DNA of 22,066 nucleotides from an uncultured Oscillospiraceae bacterium (GCA_910588105.1 CAJUQD010000043.1:1-22066); one strand, 5' to 3'. Positions 1 to 8,097 are shown, numbered from the stretch's first letter. Made by a program: numbers and translations. Notes: generated from the letters alone by a model not told the origin.

Positions 1-47
1 GGAGCACCGAAACCTACCGGAGAAATCCGGCAAGGCGCGGTGTCTCC
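1..47. other. Structured inverted-repeat element at window edge
   Basis: The first 47 bases fold into a layered stem: GGAG (1-4) with CTCC (44-47), CACCG (5-9) with CGGTG (38-42), CC (13-14) with GG (34-35), and CCGG (17-20) with CCGG (27-30) around the loop AGAAAT. It lies just downstream of the stop of the minus-strand KDG kinase gene, so it may be part of that transcript's 3' end or a hairpin between genes. There is no U-run, so it is not a classic terminator. I do not recognise it as a known riboswitch. It is close to the window edge and may be part of a larger element. Confidence 0.4.
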
Positions 48-88
48 TACCTCATTCATCTGGGGCTGCACGCCTAAGCCCGCACGTC

Positions 89-1117
89 TTACCGCTGGAT
101 CCTGCCGGAACCGTCTCCGCCGGCCAGCTTCTCCACCTCGGCCACGGTGACCATGTTGTAGTCGCCCTCAATGGAGTGCTTCAGGGCGGAGGCCGCCACC
201 GCGAACTCCACCGCCGCCTGGGTGGACTTGCCGGTGAGCAGGGAGTAGATCAGCCCGCCGCCGAAGCTGTCGCCGCCGCCCACCCGGTCGATGATGTGCA
301 GCTCGTACTTCTTGGAGAAGCAGTATTCGCCGGATGCCACATCGTACAGCATGGCACTCCAGCCGTTGTCAAAAGCGGAGTGGGACTCCCGCAGGGTGAT
401 GGCCACCTTCTCGAACCCGAACTTGTCCGCCAGCTGCTTGGCCACGGACTTGTAGCCCTCGTGGTTGAGCTCGCCGCCGTAGATATCGGTGTTCTCCGCC
501 TCGATGCCGAAGACGTCCTTGGCGTCCTCCTCGTTGGAGATGCACACGTCCACGTACTGGCACAGCTCAGTCATGGCGGCCCGGGCCTGCTCCCGGGTCC
601 ACAGCTTGCCCCGGTAGTTCAGGTCGCAGGAGATCTTGACGTTGTGGGCCTTGGCGGCCTTGCAGGCTTCCTTACAAATTTCCACCACGTTGGGACCCAG
701 GGCCGGGGTAATGCCGGTGAAGTGGAACCAGTCCACACCCTCGAAGATGGCGTCCCAGTCGAAGTCGGCGGTAGCCGCCTCCTGGATGGCGGAGTGGGCC
801 CGGTCGTAGATGCACACGCTGCCGCGCTGGGACGCGCCTTTCTCGTTGAAGTAGATGCCCACCCGGTCTCCGCCGCGGACGATCATGGACGTGTCCACGC
901 CGTACCGCCGCAGGGAGTTCACCGCCGCCTGGCCGATGGCGTGGGCGGGCAGCTTGGTCACAAAGGCCGCGTCCAGGCCGTAGTTGGCCAGCGACACGGC
1001 CACGTTGGCCTCGCCGCCGCCGAAGGAAAATTCCAGGTGGTCGGCCTGGACAAACCGCTCGTAATTGTAGGGCTGGAGCCGGATCATCAGCTCGCCGAAG
1101 GTGACTACTTTAGACAT
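89..1117 (-). CDS. kdgK: 2-keto-3-deoxygluconate kinase (PfkB family)
   Basis: This is a sugar kinase of the PfkB/ribokinase family, 342 residues. It probably phosphorylates 2-keto-3-deoxygluconate (KDG) to KDPG in the cytoplasm, the step before the aldolase encoded just upstream. The N-terminal sugar-binding signature is FSFGGGEANVA (residues 30-40). The C-terminal PfkB signature DRVGGGDSFGGG (277-288) contains the presumed catalytic base Asp283 and the anion hole glycines. The start at 1117 is preferred because GGAGG lies 7 bases upstream of that ATG; an in-frame TTG at 1132 sits upstream of this site and is unlikely. The gene follows the KDPG aldolase gene on the same strand after about 300 bases, and the pair forms the lower KDG pathway. 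The substrate assignment rests on family resemblance plus this neighbour; another 2-keto sugar acid kinase or fructokinase activity is possible. Confidence 0.9.
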   Translation of the reverse strand: MSKVVTFGELMIRLQPYNYERFVQADHLEFSFGGGEANVAVSLANYGLDAAFVTKLPAHAIGQAAVNSLRRYGVDTSMIVRGGDRVGIYFNEKGASQRGSVCIYDRAHSAIQEAATADFDWDAIFEGVDWFHFTGITPALGPNVVEICKEACKAAKAHNVKISCDLNYRGKLWTREQARAAMTELCQYVDVCISNEEDAKDVFGIEAENTDIYGGELNHEGYKSVAKQLADKFGFEKVAITLRESHSAFDNGWSAMLYDVASGEYCFSKKYELHIIDRVGGGDSFGGGLIYSLLTGKSTQAAVEFAVAASALKHSIEGDYNMVTVAEVEKLAGGDGSGRIQR

Positions 1118-1421
1118 TTTATATTCCTCCAATTATTTGTAATTGTCTATGGGCTGCTATACCGCGCTGCACACGGGCGCCCCGTACTTCCGCGCTGTCA
1201 CGCTCGCTTTAGGCGCGCTGCGGACCGGCTTCCCTTCGGTCCATCTATCCCTGCGCGCCTAGGGCTTATTTGAAACTTGCCGACACGCCCAATCGGCGGG
1301 CCTTTTTCCGCCGCGCCGCGTTGATTTGCCTTGAAATACATAAGGTATCCCAGCGGAAATTCGCCTTGTCTGGCGGGAAAAGCCCTCGCCTCCCGGCATT
1401 TTCGGCTGTGAATACAGGTTC
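1118..1421 (-). other. Intergenic spacer between eda and kdgK, possible dispersed element
   Basis: About 300 bases without a convincing gene. The part from 1303 to 1381 is bounded by imperfect inverted arms TTTTTCCGCC (1303-1312) and GGCGGGAAAA (1372-1381), and lies beside the end of the aldolase gene. The arrangement resembles the small repeated intergenic elements common in this bacterial group, but a second copy cannot be shown in this window. A short hairpin, ACCGGCTTCC next to CTTCGGT, occurs around 1223-1241. No strong promoter for kdgK was seen, so kdgK is probably read through from eda. Confidence 0.35.
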
Positions 1422-2384
1422 TTATTTCTGCACCAGATGAATCGCGAACCCGGACAGCTCCTGCTTGATGTAAATGGCCTTGGTCTTGCCCTTGGCATCT
1501 GTCACGCGGCTTTCCTCAATGAACTCCACACCCTGGCGGCCCAGGTGGTAGACGGCCCGGTCCACGCTGTTGGTGGCGATGGCGATATGTCCGTTGGCCC
1601 CCCGGCCGGGCTTCTTCATGCACTCCACCGCCTTGCCCGCGAAGATGGAGGAATTGCCCGCCTTGTACTCCAGGCCGAACAGGGCGCACAGGGTCTTGGC
1701 GGTCTGCCCCGCCTCGGCCTCATTCCCGCAGTTCACGCCGATGTGGCCCAGCTGGAAGCCCAGCATGGTCTTGACCGCCTCCTTGCAGATGGCGGTGATC
1801 TCGTCCCACTTCCCGGCCTTGATGAGCTCGCTCTTACACATCCAGGTGCCGCCCACCGCCACGATCTGGTCGTAGCCCAGGTAGTCGTTGACATTCTTGG
1901 CGTTTACGCCGCCGGTGCACATCCACTTGGCGGTCTTGAGGGCCGCGCCGATGTTCTTCAGCATGGACACGCCGCCGTTGGCCTCAGCGGGGAAGAACTT
2001 GAGCATCTCGCAGCCCTGGTTCATGGCCTGCTGCATCTCGCCGGCGGTAGCGGTGCCTGGCATCATGATGCCGCCCTTGTCCATGACGTGCCGGGTGACG
2101 TTGGGGTCGTAGCCGGGGGCCACAATAAAACTGGCCCCGGCGGCCATAGCCCGGTCCGCCTGCCCGCAGGTGAGCACCGTGCCCGCTCCCACCAGCATCT
2201 CAGGCACTTCCCTGACAATGGCGCGGATGGCGTCCTCCGCCGCGGCGGTACGGAAGGTGACCTCGGCGGCGGGCAGCCCGCCGTCGGCCAGGGCCCTTGC
2301 CAGGGGGACCGCCTGGGCGGCGTCCTCAATGGCGATGACGGGAATAATGCCGATCTCATAGACCCTTTGAAGCGTACTGTTCAT
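1422..2384 (-). CDS. eda: KDPG/KHG aldolase with C-terminal VOC (glyoxalase-fold) domain
   Basis: The protein has 320 residues. Residues 1-205 are a class I 2-keto-3-deoxy-6-phosphogluconate aldolase, which splits KDPG to pyruvate and glyceraldehyde-3-phosphate. The conserved Glu is in AAEVTFRTA (Glu41), and the Schiff-base lysine is in EMLKFFPAEA (Lys129). GAGTVLT (66-72) and VGGTWMC (177-183) are also typical. Ordinary Eda proteins end near residue 210. Here residues 210-320 add a second domain with VOC/glyoxalase features: LGHIGVN near its start, GHIAIATNSVDRAVYHL (265-281), and the ending GFAIHLVQK. The start at 2384 has GGAGGG 8 bases upstream; the longer frame to 2447 has no such site and would overlap the promoter. 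It heads an apparent operon with kdgK. The role of the added domain is unknown. Confidence 0.92.
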   Translation of the reverse strand: MNSTLQRVYEIGIIPVIAIEDAAQAVPLARALADGGLPAAEVTFRTAAAEDAIRAIVREVPEMLVGAGTVLTCGQADRAMAAGASFIVAPGYDPNVTRHVMDKGGIMMPGTATAGEMQQAMNQGCEMLKFFPAEANGGVSMLKNIGAALKTAKWMCTGGVNAKNVNDYLGYDQIVAVGGTWMCKSELIKAGKWDEITAICKEAVKTMLGFQLGHIGVNCGNEAEAGQTAKTLCALFGLEYKAGNSSIFAGKAVECMKKPGRGANGHIAIATNSVDRAVYHLGRQGVEFIEESRVTDAKGKTKAIYIKQELSGFAIHLVQK

Positions 2385-2472
2385 ATGTGCATCCCTCCAT
2401 AAAATAATAAACTGGGTGGTATCGGGCGGGCCTGTACGAGGGATCACCCGCTTGCGAAAGCCGTCTGTCTCT

Positions 2473-2500
2473 ATTATACAGCTTGTATACTAGAATGCAA
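2473..2500 (-). promoter_or_regulatory. Promoter of eda-kdgK with embedded GntR-type operator
   Basis: Read on the minus strand there is a -35 TTGCAT (2495-2500), a 16-base spacer and a perfect -10 TATAAT (2473-2478), about 90 bases upstream of the eda start. Inside the spacer is TAGTATACAA (2483-2492), which fits the FadR-subfamily GntR operator pattern TNGTNNACNA. Binding there should block RNA polymerase. A matching site lies at the dctP promoter. Confidence 0.72.
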
Positions 2501-2566
2501 TTAGAGAAAGCACACAAATTGCCCTCCCCTTTTTGTGCAATATCGCTACCTGCCGCCGAAAAACCC

Positions 2567-3088
2567 TCAGCCCCAGGTTTTTCCGGGCAGACGGGCGGTG
2601 AGGAACGCCCAAAGCCGTTCCCCCTCCTCCTCATCCCGCGGGGGGAGCAGATAGGCCCGGCGCTCGTCCACGTAGACGCACAGGCACCGCTTGAGCCGCC
2701 AGGCCTCCTCCATCCCCTCCCAGGTGAAGCGCTCCTCCCTCTCCCCCTGGCGCACATGCAGACCCTCCTCCTCCAGCCGGAGCCGGTAGGCCACCGGGCA
2801 GCCCGCCGCCTTCAGCGCCTTCTCCCTGCGGCGCACCGACAGGTAAAAGGACAGCACATAGGCTGCCGGGAGCCCCAGCCCCACCACCAGCAGCACCGTG
2901 CCGATGAGAACCGCCTGCTCCCTGCTCTCCCGCAGGGCAAAGCATACCGCGGCGAAGCCCCCCATCATGAGGGCGAACAGCGCCGGCCCCCTCCAGCGCT
3001 TCTGCCGGCGGAAGGTATCGAAAAAAGCGAACTCCCGGAACACCTCGGGGGTAACCCTGGCCTCCAGGTTCAGCGGACCTGTCTTCAT
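2567..3088 (-). CDS. YcxB-like small membrane protein
   Basis: A 173-residue protein with two predicted membrane helices (about residues 35-53 and 59-82), followed by a basic stretch, SVRRREKALKAAG, and a soluble C-terminal region of about 85 residues. The layout matches the YcxB-like family, which has a two-helix hairpin followed by a small pleckstrin-like beta domain (here LRLEEEGLHVRQGEREERF onward). The family's function is not known. A good ribosome binding site, GAGGAG, precedes the ATG at 3088. It lies between the minus-strand eda operon and the plus-strand TRAP operon, pointing toward eda, and has no obvious part in uronate use. Its stop is only about 65 bases from the eda -35 box. 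The family call rests on architecture, so it is moderate. Confidence 0.72.
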   Translation of the reverse strand: MKTGPLNLEARVTPEVFREFAFFDTFRRQKRWRGPALFALMMGGFAAVCFALRESREQAVLIGTVLLVVGLGLPAAYVLSFYLSVRRREKALKAAGCPVAYRLRLEEEGLHVRQGEREERFTWEGMEEAWRLKRCLCVYVDERRAYLLPPRDEEEGERLWAFLTARLPGKTWG

Positions 3089-3231
3089 AATGCACTCCTC
3101 CTCCCGGTCAATCGGCCCCGCCGGGCTTTCCGGCAGGTTCTCTTATACATCTTTACCATTTAGCTGTGCTTTTTGCAAGATACCCCCGCTATTTTTGACG
3201 TTATGCACAAAAAATATGCCGCATTTTTTAC

Positions 3232-3271
3232 TAGTACACTAGTGGACAAAGTTTATGCTTTGTGGTACAGT
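3232..3271 (+). promoter_or_regulatory. Promoter of the TRAP-uxuB operon with abutting GntR-type operator
   Basis: A -35 TGGACA (3243-3248), a 17-base spacer and a -10 TACAGT (3266-3271) lie about 60 bases upstream of dctP. Directly before the -35 is TAGTACACTA (3232-3241), which fits TNGTNNACNA and sits within the larger inverted repeat ACTAGTACACTAGT (3230-3243). The sequence resembles the operator inside the eda promoter, which suggests shared control by the GntR protein encoded in this operon. Confidence 0.68.
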
Positions 3272-3329
3272 GGATGTCAGAAGGCAACACCTCAAAAGAT
3301 GCCACCATGAATTTAAGGAGGATGTCAAA

Positions 3330-4403
3330 ATGAACCTGAAGAAGCTCTTGTCCGCCGTTCTGGCTGCGCTCATGATCATGAGCCTGGCCGCCTGCGGCGG
3401 CCAGCCCGGCGGCGAGGCCAGCAAGGCCCCCGCCGATCCCAGCGAGCCTGCCGACGTGGGCGATGTGGCTAACGATCCCAAGGTGACCCTGGTGTACGCC
3501 GAGGTCAACCCCCTGGACACCATTGTGGGCCAGACCGCATCTGAGTTCAAGCGTCTGGTGGAGGAGAAGTCCGGCGGCTCCATCACCATCGACGTGCGCG
3601 CCAGCGGCGTGCTGGGCTCTGAGAACGACGTGCTGGACGCCATCATCGGCGGCGACGACTCCATCGACATGAGCCGTATCTCCGCCTTCGCCCTGACCAG
3701 CTACGGCGCCGAGAAGTCCGTGCTGCTCTCCCTCCCCTTCGCTTTTGAGAGCCGCGACCACTGGTGGGCCTTCGCCAACAGCGAGCTGGCCGCCGAGTTC
3801 CTCAACGAGCCCCAGGAGATCGGCCTGCCCCTGCGGGGCATTTTCTACGGCGAGGAGGGCTTCCGCCACTTCTTCGCCAACAAGCCCGTCAGCTCCATTG
3901 AGGATCTGAAGGGCATGAAGATCCGTGTGTCCAACGACCCCATCATGAACGGCATGGTGGAGAGCCTGGGTGCCTCCCCCACGGTGGTGTCCTTCGGTGA
4001 ACTCTACTCCGCCCTGAATACCGGCGTGTGCGACGCCGCCGAGCAGCCCATCGCCAACTACAAGTCCAACGCCTTCCCCGAGGTGGCCAATAACCTGATC
4101 CTGGACGGCCACACCCTGGGCGCCATCCAGTGCGTCATCACCGACACCGCCTGGGCCAAGCTCACCCCCGCCCAGCAGGCCGTCATCATGGAGGCCGGCA
4201 AGGAGGTCCAGAAGTTCAACCAGGAGCTGTCCCAGTCCGCTGAGGACGAGGTCCTCCAGCAGCTGCGGGACGAAGGCTGCAACGTGGTGGATGTTACCGA
4301 CAAGGGCCCCTGGCAGGAGGCCTGCTCCAGCGCCCCCGCCATCAAGGAGGCCATCGACAAGCAGGCCGACCTGTATCAGAAGATTCTGGACATGAAGCCC
4401 TGA
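3330..4403 (+). CDS. dctP: TRAP transporter substrate-binding lipoprotein (DctP family)
   Basis: This is the extracytoplasmic solute receptor of a tripartite ATP-independent periplasmic transporter, 357 residues. It starts with a lipoprotein signal, MNLKKLLSAVLAALMIMSLA, and a lipobox giving Cys22, as expected for a Gram-positive receptor tethered to the membrane. The region GMKIRVSNDPIMNGMVESLG (195-214) carries the conserved arginine (Arg199) that binds a substrate carboxylate in this family. FGELYSALNTGVCDAAEQP (222-240) is the following conserved segment. The ATG at 3330 follows AAGGAGGATGTCAAA, an excellent ribosome binding site, so the longer upstream frame is rejected. With uxuB, kdgK and eda nearby, the likely substrate is a hexuronate (glucuronate, galacturonate, fructuronate or an unsaturated derivative), but the ligand cannot be read from the sequence. 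Confidence 0.93.
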   Translation: MNLKKLLSAVLAALMIMSLAACGGQPGGEASKAPADPSEPADVGDVANDPKVTLVYAEVNPLDTIVGQTASEFKRLVEEKSGGSITIDVRASGVLGSENDVLDAIIGGDDSIDMSRISAFALTSYGAEKSVLLSLPFAFESRDHWWAFANSELAAEFLNEPQEIGLPLRGIFYGEEGFRHFFANKPVSSIEDLKGMKIRVSNDPIMNGMVESLGASPTVVSFGELYSALNTGVCDAAEQPIANYKSNAFPEVANNLILDGHTLGAIQCVITDTAWAKLTPAQQAVIMEAGKEVQKFNQELSQSAEDEVLQQLRDEGCNVVDVTDKGPWQEACSSAPAIKEAIDKQADLYQKILDMKP

Positions 4404-4432
4404 GGCAGCTTGTAGCGCACACCGTCCAATCA

Positions 4433-4467
4433 AAGCGGGGACGCGGGTTAGTCCCGCGTCCCCGCTT
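4433..4467 (+). terminator. Strong intercistronic hairpin after dctP
   Basis: A 15-bp perfect stem with the 5-base loop TTAGT: the left arm is 4433-4447 (AAGCGGGGACGCGGG) and the right arm is 4453-4467. It is not followed by a real U-run (GTTATATG). It sits between the receptor gene and the membrane subunits. It more likely acts as a partial terminator or as an RNA stabiliser that lets dctP be made in excess, as is common for binding-protein genes. Confidence 0.75.
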
Positions 4468-4491
4468 GTTATATGAGAGGGAGGGAACCCC

Positions 4492-5064
4492 ATGCCAAAA
4501 ATTTTCACGACCCTGGATAAAATCCGCCCCGCTTACGACATGACCTACCAAATCGTCATGCTCCTGTGCAAGCTGTTGCTGATCGCGGACATCCTCATCA
4601 CCTCCTATGCGGTGCTGGGCCGTTACTGCCAGCAGCTGGCCAACGACTACCCCGACATACTCAGCTGGCTGGCCGTGGTCAAGGACCCTGCCTGGACCGA
4701 GCAGATCGTGCTGACGTGCATGTCCTACATGGCGGTGCTGTCCGCCGCCCTGGCTATCCGCACCGGGGCCCACATCCGTATGACCGCCTTTGACACCATA
4801 CTGCCCAAGACTGTGGTGAAGGTGTCCAATATCATCGCCGACATCGGTGTGATGGCGCTGGCCGTCATTATGCTGGTAGTGGGCTGGGAATACGCCAGCA
4901 CCCTGGGCAGCAAGGGCTTTTACGAGTCCATCCCCTGGCTGAGCCGGTTCTGGATGTACTTCCCCGTCCCCCTGGCGGGCATCGCCATGATCGTGTTTGA
5001 GCTGGAAGCGCTCTACGAGCACATCAAAGCGTTCTTTATCAAAGAAGAGGAGGCGACGGCGTAA
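4492..5064 (+). CDS. dctQ: TRAP transporter small membrane subunit (DctQ family)
   Basis: A 190-residue protein with four predicted membrane helices (about residues 19-42, 68-90, 108-132 and 149-172), as usual for DctQ. The family motif before and within helix 2 is recognisable: WTEQIVL (66-72) leading to SAALAIRTGAHIRM. It pairs with DctM to form the membrane part of the sodium-driven transporter. The ribosome binding site GGGAGGG lies just upstream. The stop overlaps the start of dctM in TAATG, which implies translational coupling. Confidence 0.92.
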   Translation: MPKIFTTLDKIRPAYDMTYQIVMLLCKLLLIADILITSYAVLGRYCQQLANDYPDILSWLAVVKDPAWTEQIVLTCMSYMAVLSAALAIRTGAHIRMTAFDTILPKTVVKVSNIIADIGVMALAVIMLVVGWEYASTLGSKGFYESIPWLSRFWMYFPVPLAGIAMIVFELEALYEHIKAFFIKEEEATA

Positions 5065-6404
5065 TGGACCCCAATACACTTGCTATCATCGTCCTGCTGG
5101 GCAGCTTCGCCCTTATGATCTTCCTGCGCTTCCCAATCGCCTACGCTGTGGGCCTGTCCTCCGTGCTGTGCCTGCTCACCATGGGCAACAGCTTGAACGC
5201 CATCTGCCGCCTGATGGTGAAGGGCATCTCCTCCTTCCCCCTGATGGCGGTGCCCTTCTTCATCACCATGGGCGTGCTCATGGGCAAGGGCGGCATCTCG
5301 GATAAGCTCATCGCCCTGGCCAACGCCTGCGTAGGCTGGATGCGGGGCGGCCTGGCCATGGTAAACATCGTGGCCTCCTACTTCTTCGGCGGTATCTCCG
5401 GCTCCGCCGCGGCGGACACCGCCTCCATCGGCTCCATCATGATCCCCATGATGGTGGACCAGGGGTACGATGCTGACTTCTCCACCGCCGTCACCATCAC
5501 CTCCTCCTGCGAGGGGCTGCTGGTGCCCCCCAGCCACAACATGGTCATCTACGCCACCACCGCGGGCGGCATCTCGGTGGGCTCCCTCTTCCTGGCGGGC
5601 TACCTGCCCGGGGCCCTGCTGGCCGGTTCCCTGATGGTGGGCTCCTACATCATCTCCGTCAAGCGCAACTACCCCAAGGGCGAGCCCTTCCACATCATCA
5701 ACTTCCTCAAGCAGCTGTGGATCTCTATCTGGGCGCTGCTGGCCATTATCATCGTGGTGGTCGGCGTGGTGGGCGGCGCGTTTACCGCCACCGAGTCCGC
5801 TGCCATCGCCGTCATCTACTCCCTGATCGTGTCCGTGTTCGTGTACAAGGGCGTGAACTGGAAGGGCGTGTGGAAGGCGCTGGACGAGTGCGTCAACACC
5901 CTGGCCATCGTGATGATCCTCATCGCCACCTCCGCGGTGTTCGGCGACTGCCTCACCAAGCTGCACGTGCCCGACCTGGCCGCCCAGGCCATTGTGGGCA
6001 TCACCGACAACAAGATCATCCTCATCCTGCTGCTCAATGTGATCCTGCTGGTGCTGGGCATGATTATGGACATGGCCCCCATCATCCTCATTGCCACCCC
6101 CATCCTGCTGCCGGTGGCCACCCAGTACTGCGAGCTGGATCCCATCCAGTTTGGCATCATGGTGGTGCTCAACTGCGGCATCGGCCTGCTGACCCCGCCT
6201 GTGGGCGCGGTGCTGTTTATCGGCTCCGCCGTGGCCAAGCGGCCCATGGAAAAGGTGGTCAAGGCCACCCTTCCCTTCTACCTGTGCATGGTTATCACCC
6301 TGCTGCTGGTGTCCTACTGGCAGGACGTGTCCCTCATCATCCCCAAAATTTTTGACGACTATAAGCCTGTTGTGGCTGGTTTGGCAAGCATTTTGCTCAG
6401 ATAA
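5064..6404 (+). CDS. dctM: TRAP transporter large permease subunit (DctM family)
   Basis: A 446-residue polytopic protein, rich in hydrophobic helices along its length, that forms the transport pathway with DctQ and receives substrate from DctP. Typical DctM stretches include FFGGISGSAAADTASIGSIM (108-127), which is a conserved ion/substrate-site region, and the later repeat-related segment with LTPPVGAVLF. The length matches the family (about 425-450). Translation starts by a 1-base overlap with dctQ. Codon use matches its neighbours. Confidence 0.95.
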   Translation: MDPNTLAIIVLLGSFALMIFLRFPIAYAVGLSSVLCLLTMGNSLNAICRLMVKGISSFPLMAVPFFITMGVLMGKGGISDKLIALANACVGWMRGGLAMVNIVASYFFGGISGSAAADTASIGSIMIPMMVDQGYDADFSTAVTITSSCEGLLVPPSHNMVIYATTAGGISVGSLFLAGYLPGALLAGSLMVGSYIISVKRNYPKGEPFHIINFLKQLWISIWALLAIIIVVVGVVGGAFTATESAAIAVIYSLIVSVFVYKGVNWKGVWKALDECVNTLAIVMILIATSAVFGDCLTKLHVPDLAAQAIVGITDNKIILILLLNVILLVLGMIMDMAPIILIATPILLPVATQYCELDPIQFGIMVVLNCGIGLLTPPVGAVLFIGSAVAKRPMEKVVKATLPFYLCMVITLLLVSYWQDVSLIIPKIFDDYKPVVAGLASILLR

Positions 6405-6414
6405 CATCAAACAG

Positions 6415-6451
6415 CAGGGCGCGCCGCCGTTTTACGGTCTGGCGCGCCCTG
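6415..6451 (+). terminator. Intercistronic hairpin between dctM and uxuB
   Basis: Perfect 11-bp arms, CAGGGCGCGCC (6415-6425) and GGCGCGCCCTG (6441-6451), enclose a 15-base loop that can itself pair CCG with CGG. No U-run follows. It ends 26 bases before the uxuB start and most likely modulates rather than ends transcription. Confidence 0.65.
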
Positions 6452-6477
6452 TCCTGAAAACCAGGAGGGAGCAGACC

Positions 6478-8097
6478 ATGAAATTGTGTCATCAGGGCAT
6501 CCAAAACCGGGCTGCCTGGGAGCAGGCGGGAATCAGGCTGCCTGCGTTCGACTGGAAGGCCATGCGCACCGAAACGGATCGTAACCCTGTTTGGGTCCAC
6601 TTCGGCGCGGGCAACATCTTCCGGGGCTTTATCGCCAAACTCCAGCAGGACCTGCTGGAGCAGGGGCTGGTAAACAGCGGCATCACCGCCGCCGATACTT
6701 TTGACTACGGCATTATCGACCAAATTTATACCCCCTTCGACAGCATGACCCTGATGGTATCCCTGCTGCCCGATGGCTCCATGGATAAGGAGGTCATCGC
6801 CTCCGTGGCCCAAGGGCTGCGGGCCGGATCGGCGTATCCCGGGGACATGGAGCGGCTGAAGGAGATCTTCCGCAGCCCGTCCCTCCAGATGGTGAGCTAC
6901 ACCATCACCGAAAAGGGCTATGCCCTCACCAACATTCATGGGGAGTATTTTCCCTTTGTCCAGGCCGACTTTGAGAAGGGCCCTGGGAGCTGTTCCCACG
7001 CCATGAGCATGACCACCGCCCTGTTGTGGGAGCGCTTCCGGGCGGGCGGCGCGCCCATCGCCGTGGTGAGCATGGATAACTGCTCCCACAACGGGGAGAA
7101 GCTGCGCACCGGCGTCATGGCTGTGGTGGAACAGTGGCTGGACCGGGGCCATGTCACCCCCGAGTTCGCCGTTTGGGTGGCAAACGAGAACAAGGTATCC
7201 TTCCCCTGGTCCATGATCGACAAGATTACCCCCCGCCCTGCCAAGGTGGTAGAGGAGGCGCTGGCGGGGCTGGGCGTGGAGGATATGGCCCCCATCGTCA
7301 CCGAAAAGGGCACCTTCATCGCCCCCTTCGTCAACGCTGAGCGGCCCCAATACCTGGTGGTGGAAGACCGCTTCCCCAATGGCAGGCCCCCGCTGGAAAA
7401 GGCCGGGGTCTACATGACTGACCGGAACACGGTGAACAAAACGGAAAAGATGAAGGTTACCACCTGTTTGAACCCGCTCCATACCGCTCTGGCTGTATTC
7501 GGCTGCCTGCTGGGGTACGAGTCCATTGCCGCAGAGATGGGAGATCCCCTGCTCAAAACGCTTGTAGAGCGAATCGGCTATGATGAGGGCATCCCCGTGG
7601 TGGTCGATCCTGAAATCCTTAGCCCCATGGAGTTCATCCACGAGGTGATCAGCCAGCGCCTGCCCAACCCCTTTATTCCCGACGTGCCTCAGCGCATTGC
7701 CACCGACACCAGCCAGAAGGTGCCTATCCGCTTCGGCGAGACCATCAAGAGCTATGCCGCGCGCCTTGACCTGGATGTGACCAGCCTGACCTATATTCCG
7801 CTGGCGATTGCGGGCTGGCTGCGCTATCTGCTGGCGGTAGACGATGAGGGCAAGCCCATGGAGTGCAGCAGCGACCCCATGCTGGATGCGCTCCAGGCTC
7901 AGCTTTCCGGCGTGAAGCTGGGCGACCCGGACAGCGCGTCTGACGAAGCGCTCTCCCCCATCCTGTCCAACACCGCCCTCTTCGCCGAAAACCTGTGCCG
8001 GGCTGGCCTTGCAAGCAAGATCGGCGGAATGCTGCGGGAAATGCTGGCGGGTCCAGGCGCCGTCCGGGCCACGCTGGAAAAATACCTGGGCTGCTGA
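6478..8097 (+). CDS. uxuB: D-mannonate oxidoreductase / fructuronate reductase
   Basis: A member of the long-chain mannitol dehydrogenase family, 539 residues. It would reduce D-fructuronate to D-mannonate with NADH in the glucuronate branch of hexuronate catabolism. The N-terminal nucleotide-binding segment includes VHFGAGNIFRGF (40-51). VVSMDNCSHNGEKLR (196-210) is typical of UxuB-type members. The catalytic region KMKVTTCLNPLHTALAVFG (324-342) has Lys326, Asn332 and His335 in the place of the family's Lys-Asn-His set. The ATG at 6478 follows CCAGGAGGGAGCAGACC, a clear ribosome binding site; the longer frame from 6352 would run through the dctM end and the hairpin. Tagaturonate reductase (UxaB) is the main alternative, but the motif set and length fit UxuB better. 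The product mannonate needs a dehydratase (UxuA) not found here. Confidence 0.88.
   Translation: MKLCHQGIQNRAAWEQAGIRLPAFDWKAMRTETDRNPVWVHFGAGNIFRGFIAKLQQDLLEQGLVNSGITAADTFDYGIIDQIYTPFDSMTLMVSLLPDGSMDKEVIASVAQGLRAGSAYPGDMERLKEIFRSPSLQMVSYTITEKGYALTNIHGEYFPFVQADFEKGPGSCSHAMSMTTALLWERFRAGGAPIAVVSMDNCSHNGEKLRTGVMAVVEQWLDRGHVTPEFAVWVANENKVSFPWSMIDKITPRPAKVVEEALAGLGVEDMAPIVTEKGTFIAPFVNAERPQYLVVEDRFPNGRPPLEKAGVYMTDRNTVNKTEKMKVTTCLNPLHTALAVFGCLLGYESIAAEMGDPLLKTLVERIGYDEGIPVVVDPEILSPMEFIHEVISQRLPNPFIPDVPQRIATDTSQKVPIRFGETIKSYAARLDLDVTSLTYIPLAIAGWLRYLLAVDDEGKPMECSSDPMLDALQAQLSGVKLGDPDSASDEALSPILSNTALFAENLCRAGLASKIGGMLREMLAGPGAVRATLEKYLGC

Noticed and set aside
176..1273. 365-codon plus-strand open frame
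   Set aside because: Antisense to kdgK; Val/Gly/His-rich shadow typical of GC-biased codons, with no recognisable motifs.
3231..4508. 425-codon minus-strand frame over dctP
   Set aside because: Antisense shadow of a clear TRAP receptor gene; Gly/His/Leu-rich with no domain.
5013..6410. 465-codon minus-strand frame over dctM
   Set aside because: Shadow; His/Gly/Asp-rich low-complexity translation opposite a well-supported permease.
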